DNA of 64,000 nt, taken from positions 186,001 to 250,000 of the forward strand of contig NZ_JACDTY010000004.1 of NCBI RefSeq assembly GCF_013520985.1, given 5' to 3'. The notes beneath the pieces are model-generated. The model searched no databases, was not told the DNA's origin, and saw nothing but the letters and a program-made list of their open reading frames with translations. This stretch comes from Mesorhizobium neociceri. Lineage in GTDB: Bacteria > Pseudomonadota > Alphaproteobacteria > Rhizobiales > Rhizobiaceae. Positions 1-9,258 of the stretch are shown piece by piece. A program made the position numbers and the translations under genes. Position 1 is the first letter of the stretch, and every line of letters begins with the position of its first letter.

Positions 1-126
1 CGCGGCCGCGAGATCCTCGACGACTGGACGAGCTTCCGGCCGAAATTCCGCAAGATCATGCCGGTCGAATATCGCCGCGCCTTGATCGAGATGGAACGCA
101 TGCGCATGGGCGTGGCGGCGGAATAG
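1..126 (+). CDS. gltB: Glutamate synthase large subunit, C-terminal end (partial)
   Basis: The window opens inside an open frame whose last 41 residues (RGREILDDW near the start, then PVEYRRALIEMERMR) match the C-terminal tail typical of the alpha subunit of NADPH-dependent glutamate synthase. The complete enzyme moves the amide of glutamine to 2-oxoglutarate, giving two glutamates. The gltD small-subunit gene follows 141 bp downstream on the same strand, the usual order. The 5' part lies outside the window, so no catalytic domain can be checked. Confidence 0.85.
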   Translation, partial: RGREILDDWTSFRPKFRKIMPVEYRRALIEMERMRMGVAAE

Positions 127-267
127 GCTTTTGAGACTTGCCGGGAGGCGCAGGCTTCCCGGCTGAACTTTCAGCGACAGTTTGACCTCGGATGCAAGGT
201 TGCCATGGCTGCCTCAAGGGGTTAACGGGTGCGAAAACCGCACCATCTGGACAGCAGGAACTGGACT

Positions 268-1722
268 ATGGGCAAGGTAACAGGCTTTCTCGAAATCGAC
301 CGGCAGGTGCACAAGTACCAGCCGGCCTCCGACCGCATCCGGCATTTCCGTGAGTTCACGCTGCCGATGTCGGACAAGGAGGTCGAGAAACAGGCCGCGC
401 GCTGCATGGATTGCGGCATTCCGTTCTGCCACGGGCCGACCGGCTGCCCGATCCACAACCAGATCCCCGACTGGAACGATCTCGTCTACAATGGTGACTG
501 GGACAATGCGATCCGCAACCTGCATTCGACCAACAATTTTCCGGAATTCACCGGCCGCATCTGCCCCGCGCCCTGCGAGGAAGCCTGTACGCTGAACCTC
601 GAAGACATTCCGGTCGCCATCAAGACGGTCGAGCAGGCTATCGCCGACAAGGCCTATGAGACCGGCCATATCCGGCCTTACCCGCCGGAGAAGAAGACCG
701 GCAAGCGGGTCGCCGTCATCGGCTCCGGCCCGGCAGGGATGGCGGCGGCGCAGCAGCTTGGCCGCGCCGGACACGAGGTCAGTGTCTATGAGCGCGAAAG
801 CCGTCCGGGCGGGCTGATGCGTTATGGCATTCCCGACTTCAAGATCGAGAAGCACTATATCGACCGCCGCATCGAACAGATGCAGGGCGAGGGCGTGACC
901 TTCCATTGCGGCGTCAATGTCGGCGTCGACAAGCCCGTCGCCGAGTTGCTCGCCGAATACGATGCGGTGCTCTATTGCGGCGGTTCGGAATCGCCGCGTC
1001 CGGCCAACATTCCGGGCGACGATCTCGGCGGCGTCTATGATGCCATGCCCTATCTGGTGCAGCAGAACCGCCGGGTCGGCGGCGAGCCGATCCAATCGGT
1101 AGCGTGGCCTTCGCATCCGATCATCGCCGGCGGCCAGCATGTCGTCGTCGTCGGCGGTGGCGATACCGCGTCCGACTGCGTCGGCACGGCTTTTCGCCAG
1201 GGCGCGGTGCGCGTCACCCAGCTCGACATCCGCCCGCAGCCGCCGGAGAAGGAAGACAAGCTCTCGGTCTGGCCCTACTGGGCGACGAAGATGCGGACGT
1301 CGTCATCGCAGGCCGAAGGTGCGGAGCGTGAATTCCAGGTGGCGACGCTCGAATTCATCGGCGAGGAAGGCCAGCTGACCGGCGTCAAGTGCTGCGAGGT
1401 CGACGAGAAGCGCAAGCCGATCGCCGGCACCGAATTCGTCATCCGCGCCGATCTCGCTTTCATCGCCATCGGCTTTGCCGGACCGGCCGCCGTGGGCGTG
1501 GCGAAGGAGCTGGACGGTGAGATGAAAATCACCACCGACAGCCGCCGTTCCAGGAACGTCGAAGCCAACGACCGCGACTACAAGACCAGCGTCGACAAGC
1601 TTTATGCCGCCGGCGATGTGCGCCGCGGCCAGTCGCTGGTGGTGTGGGCGATCCGCGAAGGGCGCCAGGCGGCCCGCTCGATCGACGAAGCTCTCATGGG
1701 ATCGACCGTCCTGCCCCGCTGA
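268..1722 (+). CDS. gltD: Glutamate synthase [NADPH] small subunit
   Basis: This 484-residue protein is the electron-input subunit of glutamate synthase. It takes electrons from NADPH through FAD and iron-sulfur centres to the GltB subunit for ammonium assimilation. The N-terminal cysteine-rich region (CMDCGIPFC, then GCPIHN) is the Fe-S domain, [11 protein letters not shown] is the FAD-binding glycine motif, and GGGDTASD is the second (NADPH) dinucleotide motif. The ATG at 268 gives the family's usual [10 protein letters not shown] start and has AGGAA upstream. A GTG at 229 would add 13 residues with no family support. It lies directly behind gltB. Confidence 0.95.
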   Translation: MGKVTGFLEIDRQVHKYQPASDRIRHFREFTLPMSDKEVEKQAARCMDCGIPFCHGPTGCPIHNQIPDWNDLVYNGDWDNAIRNLHSTNNFPEFTGRICPAPCEEACTLNLEDIPVAIKTVEQAIADKAYETGHIRPYPPEKKTGKRVAVIGSGPAGMAAAQQLGRAGHEVSVYERESRPGGLMRYGIPDFKIEKHYIDRRIEQMQGEGVTFHCGVNVGVDKPVAELLAEYDAVLYCGGSESPRPANIPGDDLGGVYDAMPYLVQQNRRVGGEPIQSVAWPSHPIIAGGQHVVVVGGGDTASDCVGTAFRQGAVRVTQLDIRPQPPEKEDKLSVWPYWATKMRTSSSQAEGAEREFQVATLEFIGEEGQLTGVKCCEVDEKRKPIAGTEFVIRADLAFIAIGFAGPAAVGVAKELDGEMKITTDSRRSRNVEANDRDYKTSVDKLYAAGDVRRGQSLVVWAIREGRQAARSIDEALMGSTVLPR

Positions 1723-1737
1723 AAACAGTCTCAGGAC

Positions 1738-2952
1738 TTAACGGTTGATCGCCGTCGTCGTATCCGTCGCGGCGGCCGTGGCGGGTGCCTTGGGTGGCCA
1801 GGAGAAATCGTCGGCGCGGCCGGGTGACGCCTCGGGCGCCTTGCCTTCGAGGATGAGTTTTTCGCCGGGCAGATCCGGATTGGCCTTGGGCGCTGCCGCA
1901 GCACCGAGAAGTTCGGTGCCGCCGTCGAGCGCCGGATCGTTGAGCAGCATCGGAACGGTGCGGTCGACCACAATGGGTGCGGCCGGAAGCGACGGTGCTT
2001 CGACCGGGGCGCCGGCCGGCGCGGCAGTCGTCACCACGCTTCCCGGTGCTGCCAGGCCGAGGATCTTGGCCAGCGACTTTTCGGTGTAGAAGGCGAGCTT
2101 GCGCTTGCCGGCTTTCGAGACGTTGATGCCGTCGTCGGAGCGCAGCCGCACGGCCTGGCCGTTAATATCGGGACCGGTCGAGACGAAGGCGCCGTTCTCG
2201 TCGACAAACCCGTCCCAGACGTCGACGAATTCGCCGCCGTTCTTCTCGGCGGCCGAGTGGTAAATGTCGTTGAAGGCCAGCATGTCGGATGTCATCTTCG
2301 GCGCCTTAAAGGCCGGCATGCCAACCCACAGATACGGCACTTTGGTCGACGCCAGCGCCTTGCCGAACGCCTCGGTCCGGCGTTCGTACTCCTTGGTCCA
2401 GTTCTCGGAACGCGGCTGTTCGCGCACGTCGTTGACGCGCATCTGCTGGCGGTCGTTGGAGCCCAGCATGACGACCACGGCGGCCGGCTTTTCGGTCTCG
2501 ATCAGCGATTTGACCTGTTCGGGCCAGTTGTAGACATCATCACGCACGAAACCCGAGGAGCCGTTGGCGCGCTCGACGATCCTGATGGCAGGGTTCACGG
2601 CAAAGGCGGTATCGAGGCCTTCGGCGAGGCCGCTCGCCATGAAATCGCCGATCACCAGGACAACGCGGGAATCCGGCGCCTTCTCGACGATCGGCACGGC
2701 CGGCTCACTGGGCGGGCGCGGTTTTCTCTTGGGCTTCGGCTTCGCCTTCTGGATGTCGAGCGGCGGCTCGATGCGCTCGCTGCGGCGCGGGAACAACAGG
2801 TCGCGCAGCGACCAGCCGCGGTTCTGCTGCTGTTCCTGCGCCAAAGCCGGTGTGTGGAACGTGCCGGCGACCGCTGTCGCCAAGACGACGATGGCCAGAA
2901 TGAGGATCGGCAAGCGGAAAACGATCACACGGATACGCGCTGCCGAAACCAA
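1738..2952 (-). CDS. SGNH/GDSL hydrolase family protein (DUF459-like)
   Basis: This 404-residue exported protein starts with a hydrophobic segment (residues about 10-38) ending in ALAQ, a likely signal peptide or anchor. A basic, proline-rich stretch follows (KPKPKRKPRPP). The SGNH-type core begins at VLVIGDFMASGLAEGL, where the usual block I serine appears to be replaced within GDFMASG, and continues with VVVMLGSNDRQQM, the asparagine block. The C-terminal 100 residues are Ala/Pro-rich and probably disordered. Members are thought to act on envelope glycans or esters, but the substrate is unknown. The start is TTG with a GGAGAGG ribosome site. It converges on gltD with 15 bp between the stops. 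Confidence 0.7.
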   Translation of the reverse strand: MVSAARIRVIVFRLPILILAIVVLATAVAGTFHTPALAQEQQQNRGWSLRDLLFPRRSERIEPPLDIQKAKPKPKRKPRPPSEPAVPIVEKAPDSRVVLVIGDFMASGLAEGLDTAFAVNPAIRIVERANGSSGFVRDDVYNWPEQVKSLIETEKPAAVVVMLGSNDRQQMRVNDVREQPRSENWTKEYERRTEAFGKALASTKVPYLWVGMPAFKAPKMTSDMLAFNDIYHSAAEKNGGEFVDVWDGFVDENGAFVSTGPDINGQAVRLRSDDGINVSKAGKRKLAFYTEKSLAKILGLAAPGSVVTTAAPAGAPVEAPSLPAAPIVVDRTVPMLLNDPALDGGTELLGAAAAPKANPDLPGEKLILEGKAPEASPGRADDFSWPPKAPATAAATDTTTAINR

Positions 2953-3055
2953 GCTCCCTCTCCATCCCTTGGCGCATGACCCCTCGGGGGCTCATGCACA
3001 AATCCATGCTACGGCATTCCTTGCGCGTCGAAAATGCGCGGCACCGCAGCTGGCC

Positions 3056-4279
3056 CTATTTCTTTCTGAGCCATTTGAGCACTTCCATGCTCGGATACCC
3101 ATCCTGGGTCAAGCCGACCGTTGCCTGATAAGTCATGATGGCGGTTTTCGTGCCGTCACCGATCTTGCCGTCGAACTTGCCGTCGTAAAGCCCGTGCTGC
3201 GAAAGCCGCTTCTGCAACTCCTGCCGTTCCTCGAAGGACAGTTTGGTGAAAGGCCGCTTCCAGTCCTGGACCAGACCACTAGAGCCGGCGATTTCGTCGG
3301 CAAGAAGGCCGACGGCAAGGGCATATTTGTCGGCGTTGTTGTAGGCCTTGATGACGGAGAAGTTCTTGATCATCAGGAATGCCGGCCCGCCGCGGCCGTC
3401 CGGCACCTTCAGCGTCGCCTTGTCGGTTGCATTCTTGAACGGCTTGCCACTGGCCCTGGTGACGCCGAGCGCCTGCCATTGCGCCAGTGTCTTCGAGCCG
3501 GCCGGCAGTTTGCCGGCCGGAATGGTGACTTCATAGCCCCAGGTCTTGCCGCCCTGCCAGCCATTCTTCTTCAACAGATTGGCCGATGTCGCCAGCGCAT
3601 CGGGGATCGAATTCCAGATGTCGCGCTTGCCATTGCCGTCCATGTCGACGGCATAATGCTGGTAGCTGGTCGGGATGAACTGGGTCTGGCCCATGGCGCC
3701 GGCCCAGGAACCCATGAGGTGGCTTTCGTCGATGTCGCCGGTCTGCAGGATTTTCAGCGCGGCGACCAACTGGGTGCGGGCGAATTTCGACCTCTTCGGG
3801 TCGCCATAGGCGAGGGTCGCCAGCGAGCGGATGACATTGCGCACGATGTCGTCACGCTTGAGGATTTCGCCATAGTTCGATTCCATCGACCAGATGGCGA
3901 GCAGGATGTAGCGATCGACGCCGAACCTGGCCTCGATCCGGTCCAGCCACGGCTTCCATTTCTTGGCCATCTGCTGGCCGACGGCAACGGACTGGTCATG
4001 GACGCGGTTGTCGAAATAGTCCCAGGCCGGTGCGGTGAACTCAGGCTGCGTGCGGGCCTTTTCAAGCACCACCGGGTCGGGTTCGTTGATACCCCGGAAC
4101 GCCTGGTCGTAGACCGCGCCGGAAACACCGCCCGCCACGGCGGTGGCGCGGAAACCGGCGACCCATTGCCGGAAGCCGGCATCGGCAAAGGCCGGTCCGG
4201 CCGGCATCAGCAAGGCGAGCGAGAGGCTGGCCGCCGTCAGCACGCTGGTAAAGAGTTTTGCGGCACTGCGAACGGACAT
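3056..4279 (-). CDS. Lytic murein transglycosylase, MltB-like, with peptidoglycan-binding domain
   Basis: This 407-residue periplasmic enzyme should cleave the MurNAc-GlcNAc bond of peptidoglycan with formation of 1,6-anhydro ends. It has a signal peptide of about 30 residues ending near AFA. The SLT_2/MltB domain fills roughly residues 30-330, with the catalytic glutamate in WSMESNYGE and the family segment GAMGQTQFIPTSY. A PG_binding_1 domain forms the C-terminus (LQKRLSQHGLYDG to PSMEVLKWLRKK). The ATG at 4279 is preferred over one 33 bp upstream because AAGGGGG lies just before it. It is divergent from galU. Confidence 0.88.
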   Translation of the reverse strand: MSVRSAAKLFTSVLTAASLSLALLMPAGPAFADAGFRQWVAGFRATAVAGGVSGAVYDQAFRGINEPDPVVLEKARTQPEFTAPAWDYFDNRVHDQSVAVGQQMAKKWKPWLDRIEARFGVDRYILLAIWSMESNYGEILKRDDIVRNVIRSLATLAYGDPKRSKFARTQLVAALKILQTGDIDESHLMGSWAGAMGQTQFIPTSYQHYAVDMDGNGKRDIWNSIPDALATSANLLKKNGWQGGKTWGYEVTIPAGKLPAGSKTLAQWQALGVTRASGKPFKNATDKATLKVPDGRGGPAFLMIKNFSVIKAYNNADKYALAVGLLADEIAGSSGLVQDWKRPFTKLSFEERQELQKRLSQHGLYDGKFDGKIGDGTKTAIMTYQATVGLTQDGYPSMEVLKWLRKK

Positions 4280-4484
4280 ATTTTCCCCCTTCTCTATCTC
4301 AGGAAAGACCATTCATCGCCGAACCGGGTTAGGAATTAGTTTACCATAGGCGGCGCCTGGAACGAAAAGACACCTGGATGCTTTACCGGTTGATGTTCCC
4401 TCAATCGCCCGATAATCCTCAATTCCGGCGCGAAAATGTCGCGAGGCGGATTGCCGGGCACGCCCTCAAACGGATGATTGACGC

Positions 4485-5390
4485 ATGAAGCGAGTTCGCA
4501 AGGCAGTTTTCCCGGTCGCCGGTCTCGGCACGCGGTTCCTCCCGGCCACCAAGGCCATCCCCAAGGAAATGCTGACCGTCGTCGACCGACCGGTCATCCA
4601 GTATGTCGTCGATGAGGCACGCGAGGCCGGCATCGAACATTTCATCTTCGTCACCGGCCGCAACAAGGCGGTCATCGAAGACCATTTCGATATCCAGTTC
4701 GAGCTCTATGACACGCTCGCCCAGCGCGGCAAGGACGAGCAGCTGGCCCGCCTGCAGCGGCTGCAGCCGGCACCGGGGCAGACCTCGTTCACCCGCCAAC
4801 AGGTGCCGATGGGCCTCGGCCACGCCGTCTGGTGCGCGCGCGAACTGGTCGGCGACGAGCCCTTCGCTCTTCTCTTGCCCGACATGATCATGCAGTCGGA
4901 AAAGAGCTGTATGAAGGCCATGGTTGAACTCTACGAGGAGACCGGCAACAACATCATCGCCGTGCAGGAATGCGATCCGGCCGAAACCCACAAATATGGC
5001 ATTGTCGGCCGCGGTGAGGATACGCATCACGGCTTCCGCATCACCGAGATGGTGGAGAAGCCGAAGACCGGTACAGCACCCTCCAATCTCTACATCAACG
5101 GCCGCTACATCCTGCAGCCTGAGATCTTCAAGATACTCGAAAGCCAGGAAAAGGGCGCCGGCAACGAGATCCAGCTGACCGACGCGATGCTGAAGCTGGA
5201 AAAGCAGCAGCCCTTCTTTGGCTTTCACTATCAGGGCCGCACCTTCGACTGCGGGTCGCCCGAAGGGTTCGTCGAGGCCAATGTCGCTTTCGCGCTGTGG
5301 CGCAGCGATATGAACGAGAACATGGCCGGCGTCATCCGCACGCTGCTCGACGAGATGAAGCCTTCCGAGCGTCGCGGCGCTGCCTTCTAG
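4485..5390 (+). CDS. galU: UTP-glucose-1-phosphate uridylyltransferase
   Basis: This 301-residue cytoplasmic enzyme makes UDP-glucose from UTP and glucose-1-phosphate, feeding exopolysaccharide, LPS and cyclic glucan synthesis. The nucleotide-binding N-terminus reads [17 protein letters not shown], followed by [14 protein letters not shown], both diagnostic of the GalU family. [12 protein letters not shown] and [10 protein letters not shown] are further family blocks. Length is normal. It stands alone, divergent from the transglycosylase gene and followed by a paired inverted-repeat element. Confidence 0.95.
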   Translation: MKRVRKAVFPVAGLGTRFLPATKAIPKEMLTVVDRPVIQYVVDEAREAGIEHFIFVTGRNKAVIEDHFDIQFELYDTLAQRGKDEQLARLQRLQPAPGQTSFTRQQVPMGLGHAVWCARELVGDEPFALLLPDMIMQSEKSCMKAMVELYEETGNNIIAVQECDPAETHKYGIVGRGEDTHHGFRITEMVEKPKTGTAPSNLYINGRYILQPEIFKILESQEKGAGNEIQLTDAMLKLEKQQPFFGFHYQGRTFDCGSPEGFVEANVAFALWRSDMNENMAGVIRTLLDEMKPSERRGAAF

Positions 5391-5463
5391 TTCGCCATTC
5401 GTGTCAGGAGCAGAGCGGACACTCAGTATTCGCTCTCGTGACATAGGGCTTAGATCGAGTTCC

Positions 5464-5628
5464 CGCCCACCCCCCTCTGTCCTGCCGGACATCTCCCCCT
5501 CAAGGGGGGAGATCGAATTTTCGCGAATGCGTCCGCCAATTTTCAATGTTGAAGAAAGGCGCCGCGGCCGACACTGCTAATCTCCCCCCTTGAGGGGGAG
5601 ATGTCCGGCAGGACAGAGGGGGGTGCTG
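5464..5628. repeat. Paired palindromic element: two inverted copies of a 45-bp unit
   Basis: A unit of about 45 bp (ACCCCCCTCTGTCCTGCCGG, then ACATCTCCCCCTCAAGGGGG) begins near 5466. Its near-perfect reverse complement ends near 5626, with about 70 bp between the copies. The whole could fold into one long stem, and each arm also has its own short CCCCTCAAGGGG dyad. The same arrangement recurs at 41362-41516. This is a rhizobial-type intergenic mosaic repeat (RIME-like by general appearance). It separates galU from the convergent beta-barrel gene and may act as a bidirectional transcript end. Confidence 0.8.
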
Positions 5629-5682
5629 TCCCGCCGGCTTACCCATTGAGATCCGCGCGGCCGCTTGACCTGGTCTTCCGGT

Positions 5683-7464
5683 TTAACGCTGCAGCTTCAG
5701 CCCGAGGTAGATGCTGTTGGCGGTGTAGTTGCGCCCGGGCAGATTGCTGGTCAGCTTTTCGGTGCGGGCGCGGCTGGTGAGGCCGACATAGCGGTTCAGC
5801 CACCAGGTCAGCCCGGCCTCGGCGCTCAGCGTCATGTCATGGCCGTCGGAGCCGGTGTAATTGCGCCAGTCGAGGCCAAGGGCGGCGTTGCCGGTCAGGT
5901 CGGCGCGGATCTGCCGCTCGCCGGTGAGGCGGCCGGAATAGAGGATGTCGCCGCTTTCATTGGCGGTCGTCGTGCCTTCGATCATGGTCTGCGCGGTGAG
6001 GCCAATGATGGTGCCGCGTTCGGGCGACCATTTGAGGTCGGCATTCACCGACGCACCCGAATTCGCCTCCAGCCGGTTGTCGTCGATCGCTTCCCGGAGC
6101 CAGCCGGCCGAGAATTCACCGGCCAGTTTCTCGCCCATGTCGACTTCGACACCGGCGCGCGCGCCAAGCCGCGTCGATGACCGCTCAAAGCCGCTTGAAT
6201 CGACGCGCAGATCATAGGCGCGGCGGCCGACTTCGACTTCGGCGAAAGGCGTGATGGCGGGCGAAATCTCGTAGCCGGTGCGCAAGGTCGCTGTGTAGAG
6301 GGTGGAATCACGATCCTTCTGCGACAATATCGTGCCGTTCGTCAGCTTGGCGTCGCCGTAGATGTCGTGGGAGACCGCGCCGGTCAGCGCAAAGCGCAGC
6401 TTGCCGACATCTTTCTTAACGGCGAGGCTGCCGTCGACGGTCTGGCGGATCGGCTGCGACGTGACGCCGGCAATGGCGTCGGGCGAGGACGCCGATTCCG
6501 GCGCAATCTCGTAGCCGAGCTTTGCGATGGCGCGCAGTTCATTGTCGAGGTCGACATTGAGCGTGCCTTCGATACGGCCACGCCCCTCATTGATCTTCTG
6601 GCCCGAAATGGTGTTGCGGAAGTTGCCGTAGCCGTCAATGACCGCCGAGTTCTCGCGCCAGTCGGAGGTGGCGGAGAAGCGCAGCGCCGTTTCGGACAGC
6701 ACCGCCGACTTGCCGCCAGCGCTGGAATCGGCGTTCGAGGTGACGGTAACGCCCTGCTCCAGCGTCGGCCGCAGCAGGAAGGAGCCGACCTTGATGCCGG
6801 TTGCCGCGTACGGGTCGTCCTCGGGCTTCTTCTTCTGGCCCTCGATGGCATCGGTGCGCTCGGCGCCAGGGTCGAGCTTCTGCCGGTCGACGCTGTCGAT
6901 GGTGAGGGCGCGGCGGTTGGCCGTATCCTGGTCGGTGTCGTCTGCCGCAGTGCTGGTCGAAGTCGTTCCAGTGGTGGTTTGGTCCGTGGTTTGGCCAGGC
7001 TTCTTCTTGTCGGCAGCCTTGGTTTTGTCCTTGGTCTTGTCCGCATCGGCGGCGCGTTGTTTTGCCGTCGATGGCCGGCGTGGCTGGACGGTTGGCGGCT
7101 GATCGGCGAACGAGTCGTCGGTAGCTGCCGGCGGGTCGAAAATGCTGTTTGCGCCGGCCTGTGACGGGTCGGTGCCGTCAGGCAAGGCGCCATCGCTGGC
7201 CGGCACATAGGCGGTTGGCGTGTTTTCCGTGGGGGTGGTGTCGGCAGGCGCCGGCTTGACCTGCGTGTTGGCCTTGCTCAATTGCCTGGCCCTGCGCTGC
7301 TGGTCGGACAGGATCGCCGATTCCGAGACTTCACCGCGCAACTCGGTTTCCTGGGCATGAAGCGCAGTTGGCCGCAGCAGAGCGAGCACGCTCGTCGCCA
7401 GAAGCAGAGCGCAAAAGGCTCCGCCCGTTCGACCTTTTTTCTTTTCAGGATGGGCCCGCGACAT
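5683..7464 (-). CDS. Outer-membrane beta-barrel protein with long low-complexity N-terminus
   Basis: This protein of about 593 residues has an N-terminal signal peptide (hydrophobic run ALLLATSVLALL ending ALHAQ). Residues about 40-200 are rich in Thr, Pro, Asp and Lys, including a KTKDKTKAADKKKPG run, and look disordered and periplasmic. From about residue 220 on, alternating hydrophobic/polar strands (EQGVTVTSNADSS, TLRTGYEISPAITPFAEVEVG, NSIYLGLKLQR at the end) resemble the BBP2_2-type outer-membrane barrel. Such proteins often sit beside exopolysaccharide genes, and galU is next door, but the role is unknown. A GTG 9 bp upstream of the chosen ATG could also start it. Confidence 0.65.
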   Translation of the reverse strand: MSRAHPEKKKGRTGGAFCALLLATSVLALLRPTALHAQETELRGEVSESAILSDQQRRARQLSKANTQVKPAPADTTPTENTPTAYVPASDGALPDGTDPSQAGANSIFDPPAATDDSFADQPPTVQPRRPSTAKQRAADADKTKDKTKAADKKKPGQTTDQTTTGTTSTSTAADDTDQDTANRRALTIDSVDRQKLDPGAERTDAIEGQKKKPEDDPYAATGIKVGSFLLRPTLEQGVTVTSNADSSAGGKSAVLSETALRFSATSDWRENSAVIDGYGNFRNTISGQKINEGRGRIEGTLNVDLDNELRAIAKLGYEIAPESASSPDAIAGVTSQPIRQTVDGSLAVKKDVGKLRFALTGAVSHDIYGDAKLTNGTILSQKDRDSTLYTATLRTGYEISPAITPFAEVEVGRRAYDLRVDSSGFERSSTRLGARAGVEVDMGEKLAGEFSAGWLREAIDDNRLEANSGASVNADLKWSPERGTIIGLTAQTMIEGTTTANESGDILYSGRLTGERQIRADLTGNAALGLDWRNYTGSDGHDMTLSAEAGLTWWLNRYVGLTSRARTEKLTSNLPGRNYTANSIYLGLKLQR

Positions 7465-7614
7465 CGTCACCACTGCTTGCGCGGCGCAAGCGCGCCATAC
7501 TTACCGAACCGTAAACGGGGATGGTTAACGGAGGGTTGAGGGGGTGCCTGTCAGACCTTGCCGGACGGCAATTCTGTTGGACAGGCGAACGGCAAAGCGC
7601 TAAGCGCATCAGCC

Positions 7615-8610
7615 ATGCATGCGGGATCCCCAGAAAAGAAGCCTTTGGAGGCTTCGATCGCCTCGGCGCTGAGAACGGTAGCCACGGAACAGGCCGGAGT
7701 GGCGGCGTTGGCCGCCGCGCTGGAAAACGGACTGGCCGAACCCTTCGCCCACGCCGTCGACATTATCTCGCGCATCGATGGCCGGGTCATCGTCACCGGC
7801 GTCGGCAAAAGCGGCCATATCGGCTCCAAGATCGCGGCTACGCTGGCCTCGACCGGCACGCCCGCCTTCTTCGTCCATCCGGCGGAGGCCAATCATGGCG
7901 ATCTCGGCATGATCGCCAAGGATGATGCCATCATTGCCATGTCATGGTCCGGCGAGAGCAAGGAATTGATGGGCATTGTCGCCTATTCCAGGCGTTTTTC
8001 GATCCCGCTGATTGCGATTACCTCCGGCGCGACTTCGGCGCTGGCGCGCGCGGCCGATGTGGTGCTGCTTCTGCCATCCGTGCCGGAAGCCTGCCCGCAC
8101 GGCCTGGCGCCGACGACATCGACGCTGCTGCAATTGGTCGTCGGCGATGCGCTGGCCATCGCGCTGCTCGAAGCGCGCGGTTTCACCCCCGACCATTTCC
8201 GCACCTTCCATCCTGGCGGCCAACTCGGCGCCAATCTGACGCAGATCCACGAGATCATGCATGTCGGTGACAGGCTGCCGCTGGTGGCTTCGGGCACCGG
8301 CATGCGCGAGGCGATCCTGGAATTGTCGAACAAGGGGTTCGGCTGCGTGGCCATCACAGCGGCCGACGGAGCGCTGGTGGGCATCATCACCGATGGCGAC
8401 ATCAGGCGCCACATCGGCAGCAATCTCATGGAGATGAGCGTCGATCAGGTGATGACGAAAAAACCGAAGACGGCCACACCTGATACGCTGGTGGCGACCG
8501 CGCTGCAGACCATCAACAACTCGGCCATCACCAGCCTGATGGTTGTCGAGGGAAAGCGGCCGGTCGGGCTGGTCCACCTGCATGATCTGTTGCGCATCGG
8601 CGCTGCCTGA
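7615..8610 (+). CDS. kdsD: Arabinose-5-phosphate isomerase, KpsF/KdsD family
   Basis: This 331-residue enzyme interconverts D-ribulose-5-phosphate and D-arabinose-5-phosphate, the first step to Kdo for LPS or capsule. The SIS sugar-isomerase domain covers residues about 40-175 (RVIVTGVGKSGHIGSKIA, AMSWSGESKEL). It is followed by the family's HPGGQLG segment and two CBS domains (from IMHVGDRLP and from VMTKKPKTATP). A TTG at 7558 could add 19 residues. The ATG at 7615 gives the usual family length, but neither start has a clear ribosome site. It is divergent from the beta-barrel gene. KpsF and KdsD cannot be told apart from sequence alone. Confidence 0.88.
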   Translation: MHAGSPEKKPLEASIASALRTVATEQAGVAALAAALENGLAEPFAHAVDIISRIDGRVIVTGVGKSGHIGSKIAATLASTGTPAFFVHPAEANHGDLGMIAKDDAIIAMSWSGESKELMGIVAYSRRFSIPLIAITSGATSALARAADVVLLLPSVPEACPHGLAPTTSTLLQLVVGDALAIALLEARGFTPDHFRTFHPGGQLGANLTQIHEIMHVGDRLPLVASGTGMREAILELSNKGFGCVAITAADGALVGIITDGDIRRHIGSNLMEMSVDQVMTKKPKTATPDTLVATALQTINNSAITSLMVVEGKRPVGLVHLHDLLRIGAA

Positions 8611-8617
8611 AAAATTA

Positions 8618-8664
8618 AGGGCGCTTCACGGTCGGGAAGCCCTACGCGACGCGCCCTGATTTTC
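8618..8664 (+). terminator. Possible terminator after the KpsF/KdsD gene
   Basis: AGGGCGC (8618-8624) and GCGCCCT (8651-8657) can pair around an internal smaller hairpin and are followed by GATTTTCC. The loop is long and the T-run short, so this is only a possible terminator. Confidence 0.3.
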
Positions 8665-8695
8665 CATTCCGAAAGCGCTGCGCGCCTTCAAGCGT

Positions 8696-9160
8696 TCAGA
8701 CAGCCTCGACCGTCAGTTCCAGATCGGTGTCGGCCGAACTCACGACGCGCACCTGCGTGCCGGCCGGCAGGTCAGGGCCGGAGACGCGCCACAGCGTGTC
8801 GCCGAGCTTTATGCGGCCGCGGCCGTCCTTGATCGGTTCGGCAAGGGTAGCCATCTTGCCGACCAGCTGCGCGCCGCGCCGGTTGAGCAGCGGCTGGTCA
8901 CTCGGGACATTTCGTCCGCCAACCAGCTTCTTGCCGGCGAACGCCGAGACCAGCGACAGCGCCAGGAAGGCCAGCACCTGGACTTCCCAGGTCCAGAAGC
9001 TTGCGCCCCAGATGAGCAGGGAAATCAAGCCGATCACCAATGCGGCGATGCCGATCCACAGCATGAAGATGCCTGGCGCTATGACCTCCATCACTAGGAG
9101 GACGAAACCAAGAACCATCCAGTTCCACGGGCCAAGTTCGGAAATAATGCGGTCGAACAT
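8696..9160 (-). CDS. NfeD-family membrane protein
   Basis: This 154-residue protein has two or three hydrophobic helices in its first 85 residues (WMVLGFVLLVMEVIAPGIFML, then IAALVIGLISLLIWG). They are followed by a small C-terminal OB-fold of the NfeD type (GKMATLAEPIKDGRGRIKLGDTLWR). NfeD proteins partner with SPFH/stomatin proteins in the inner membrane and are thought to organise membrane microdomains or protein quality control. The partner qmcA gene lies just upstream on the same strand, separated by 98 bp that holds a palindromic repeat. The pairing supports the call. Confidence 0.85.
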   Translation of the reverse strand: MFDRIISELGPWNWMVLGFVLLVMEVIAPGIFMLWIGIAALVIGLISLLIWGASFWTWEVQVLAFLALSLVSAFAGKKLVGGRNVPSDQPLLNRRGAQLVGKMATLAEPIKDGRGRIKLGDTLWRVSGPDLPAGTQVRVVSSADTDLELTVEAV

Positions 9161-9184
9161 GGGAGTGTGCTCCTACTTCCAGTG

Positions 9185-9233
9185 GAGCATGATCTTGTCC
9201 GAAAACCGGTTCCCACTTTTCGGGATCATGCTC
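9185..9233. repeat. Dispersed rhizobial palindrome, copy 1
   Basis: GAGCATGATC at 9185 pairs with GATCATGCTC ending at 9233. An inner CCGAAAA/TTTTCGG stem encloses CCGGTTCCCA. It belongs to the same family as the copies at 23531-23578 and 41195-41238. It lies between qmcA and the NfeD gene, where a transcript hairpin could affect relative expression or stability. Confidence 0.8.
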
Positions 9234-9258
9234 CTATGATCTCAGTTCTCGCCTAGCC

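Noticed and set aside
2564..4339. Long plus-strand frame of 591 codons
   Set aside because: It is antisense to the DUF459 and transglycosylase genes, both clearly recognisable with motifs; long antisense frames are expected at this GC content.
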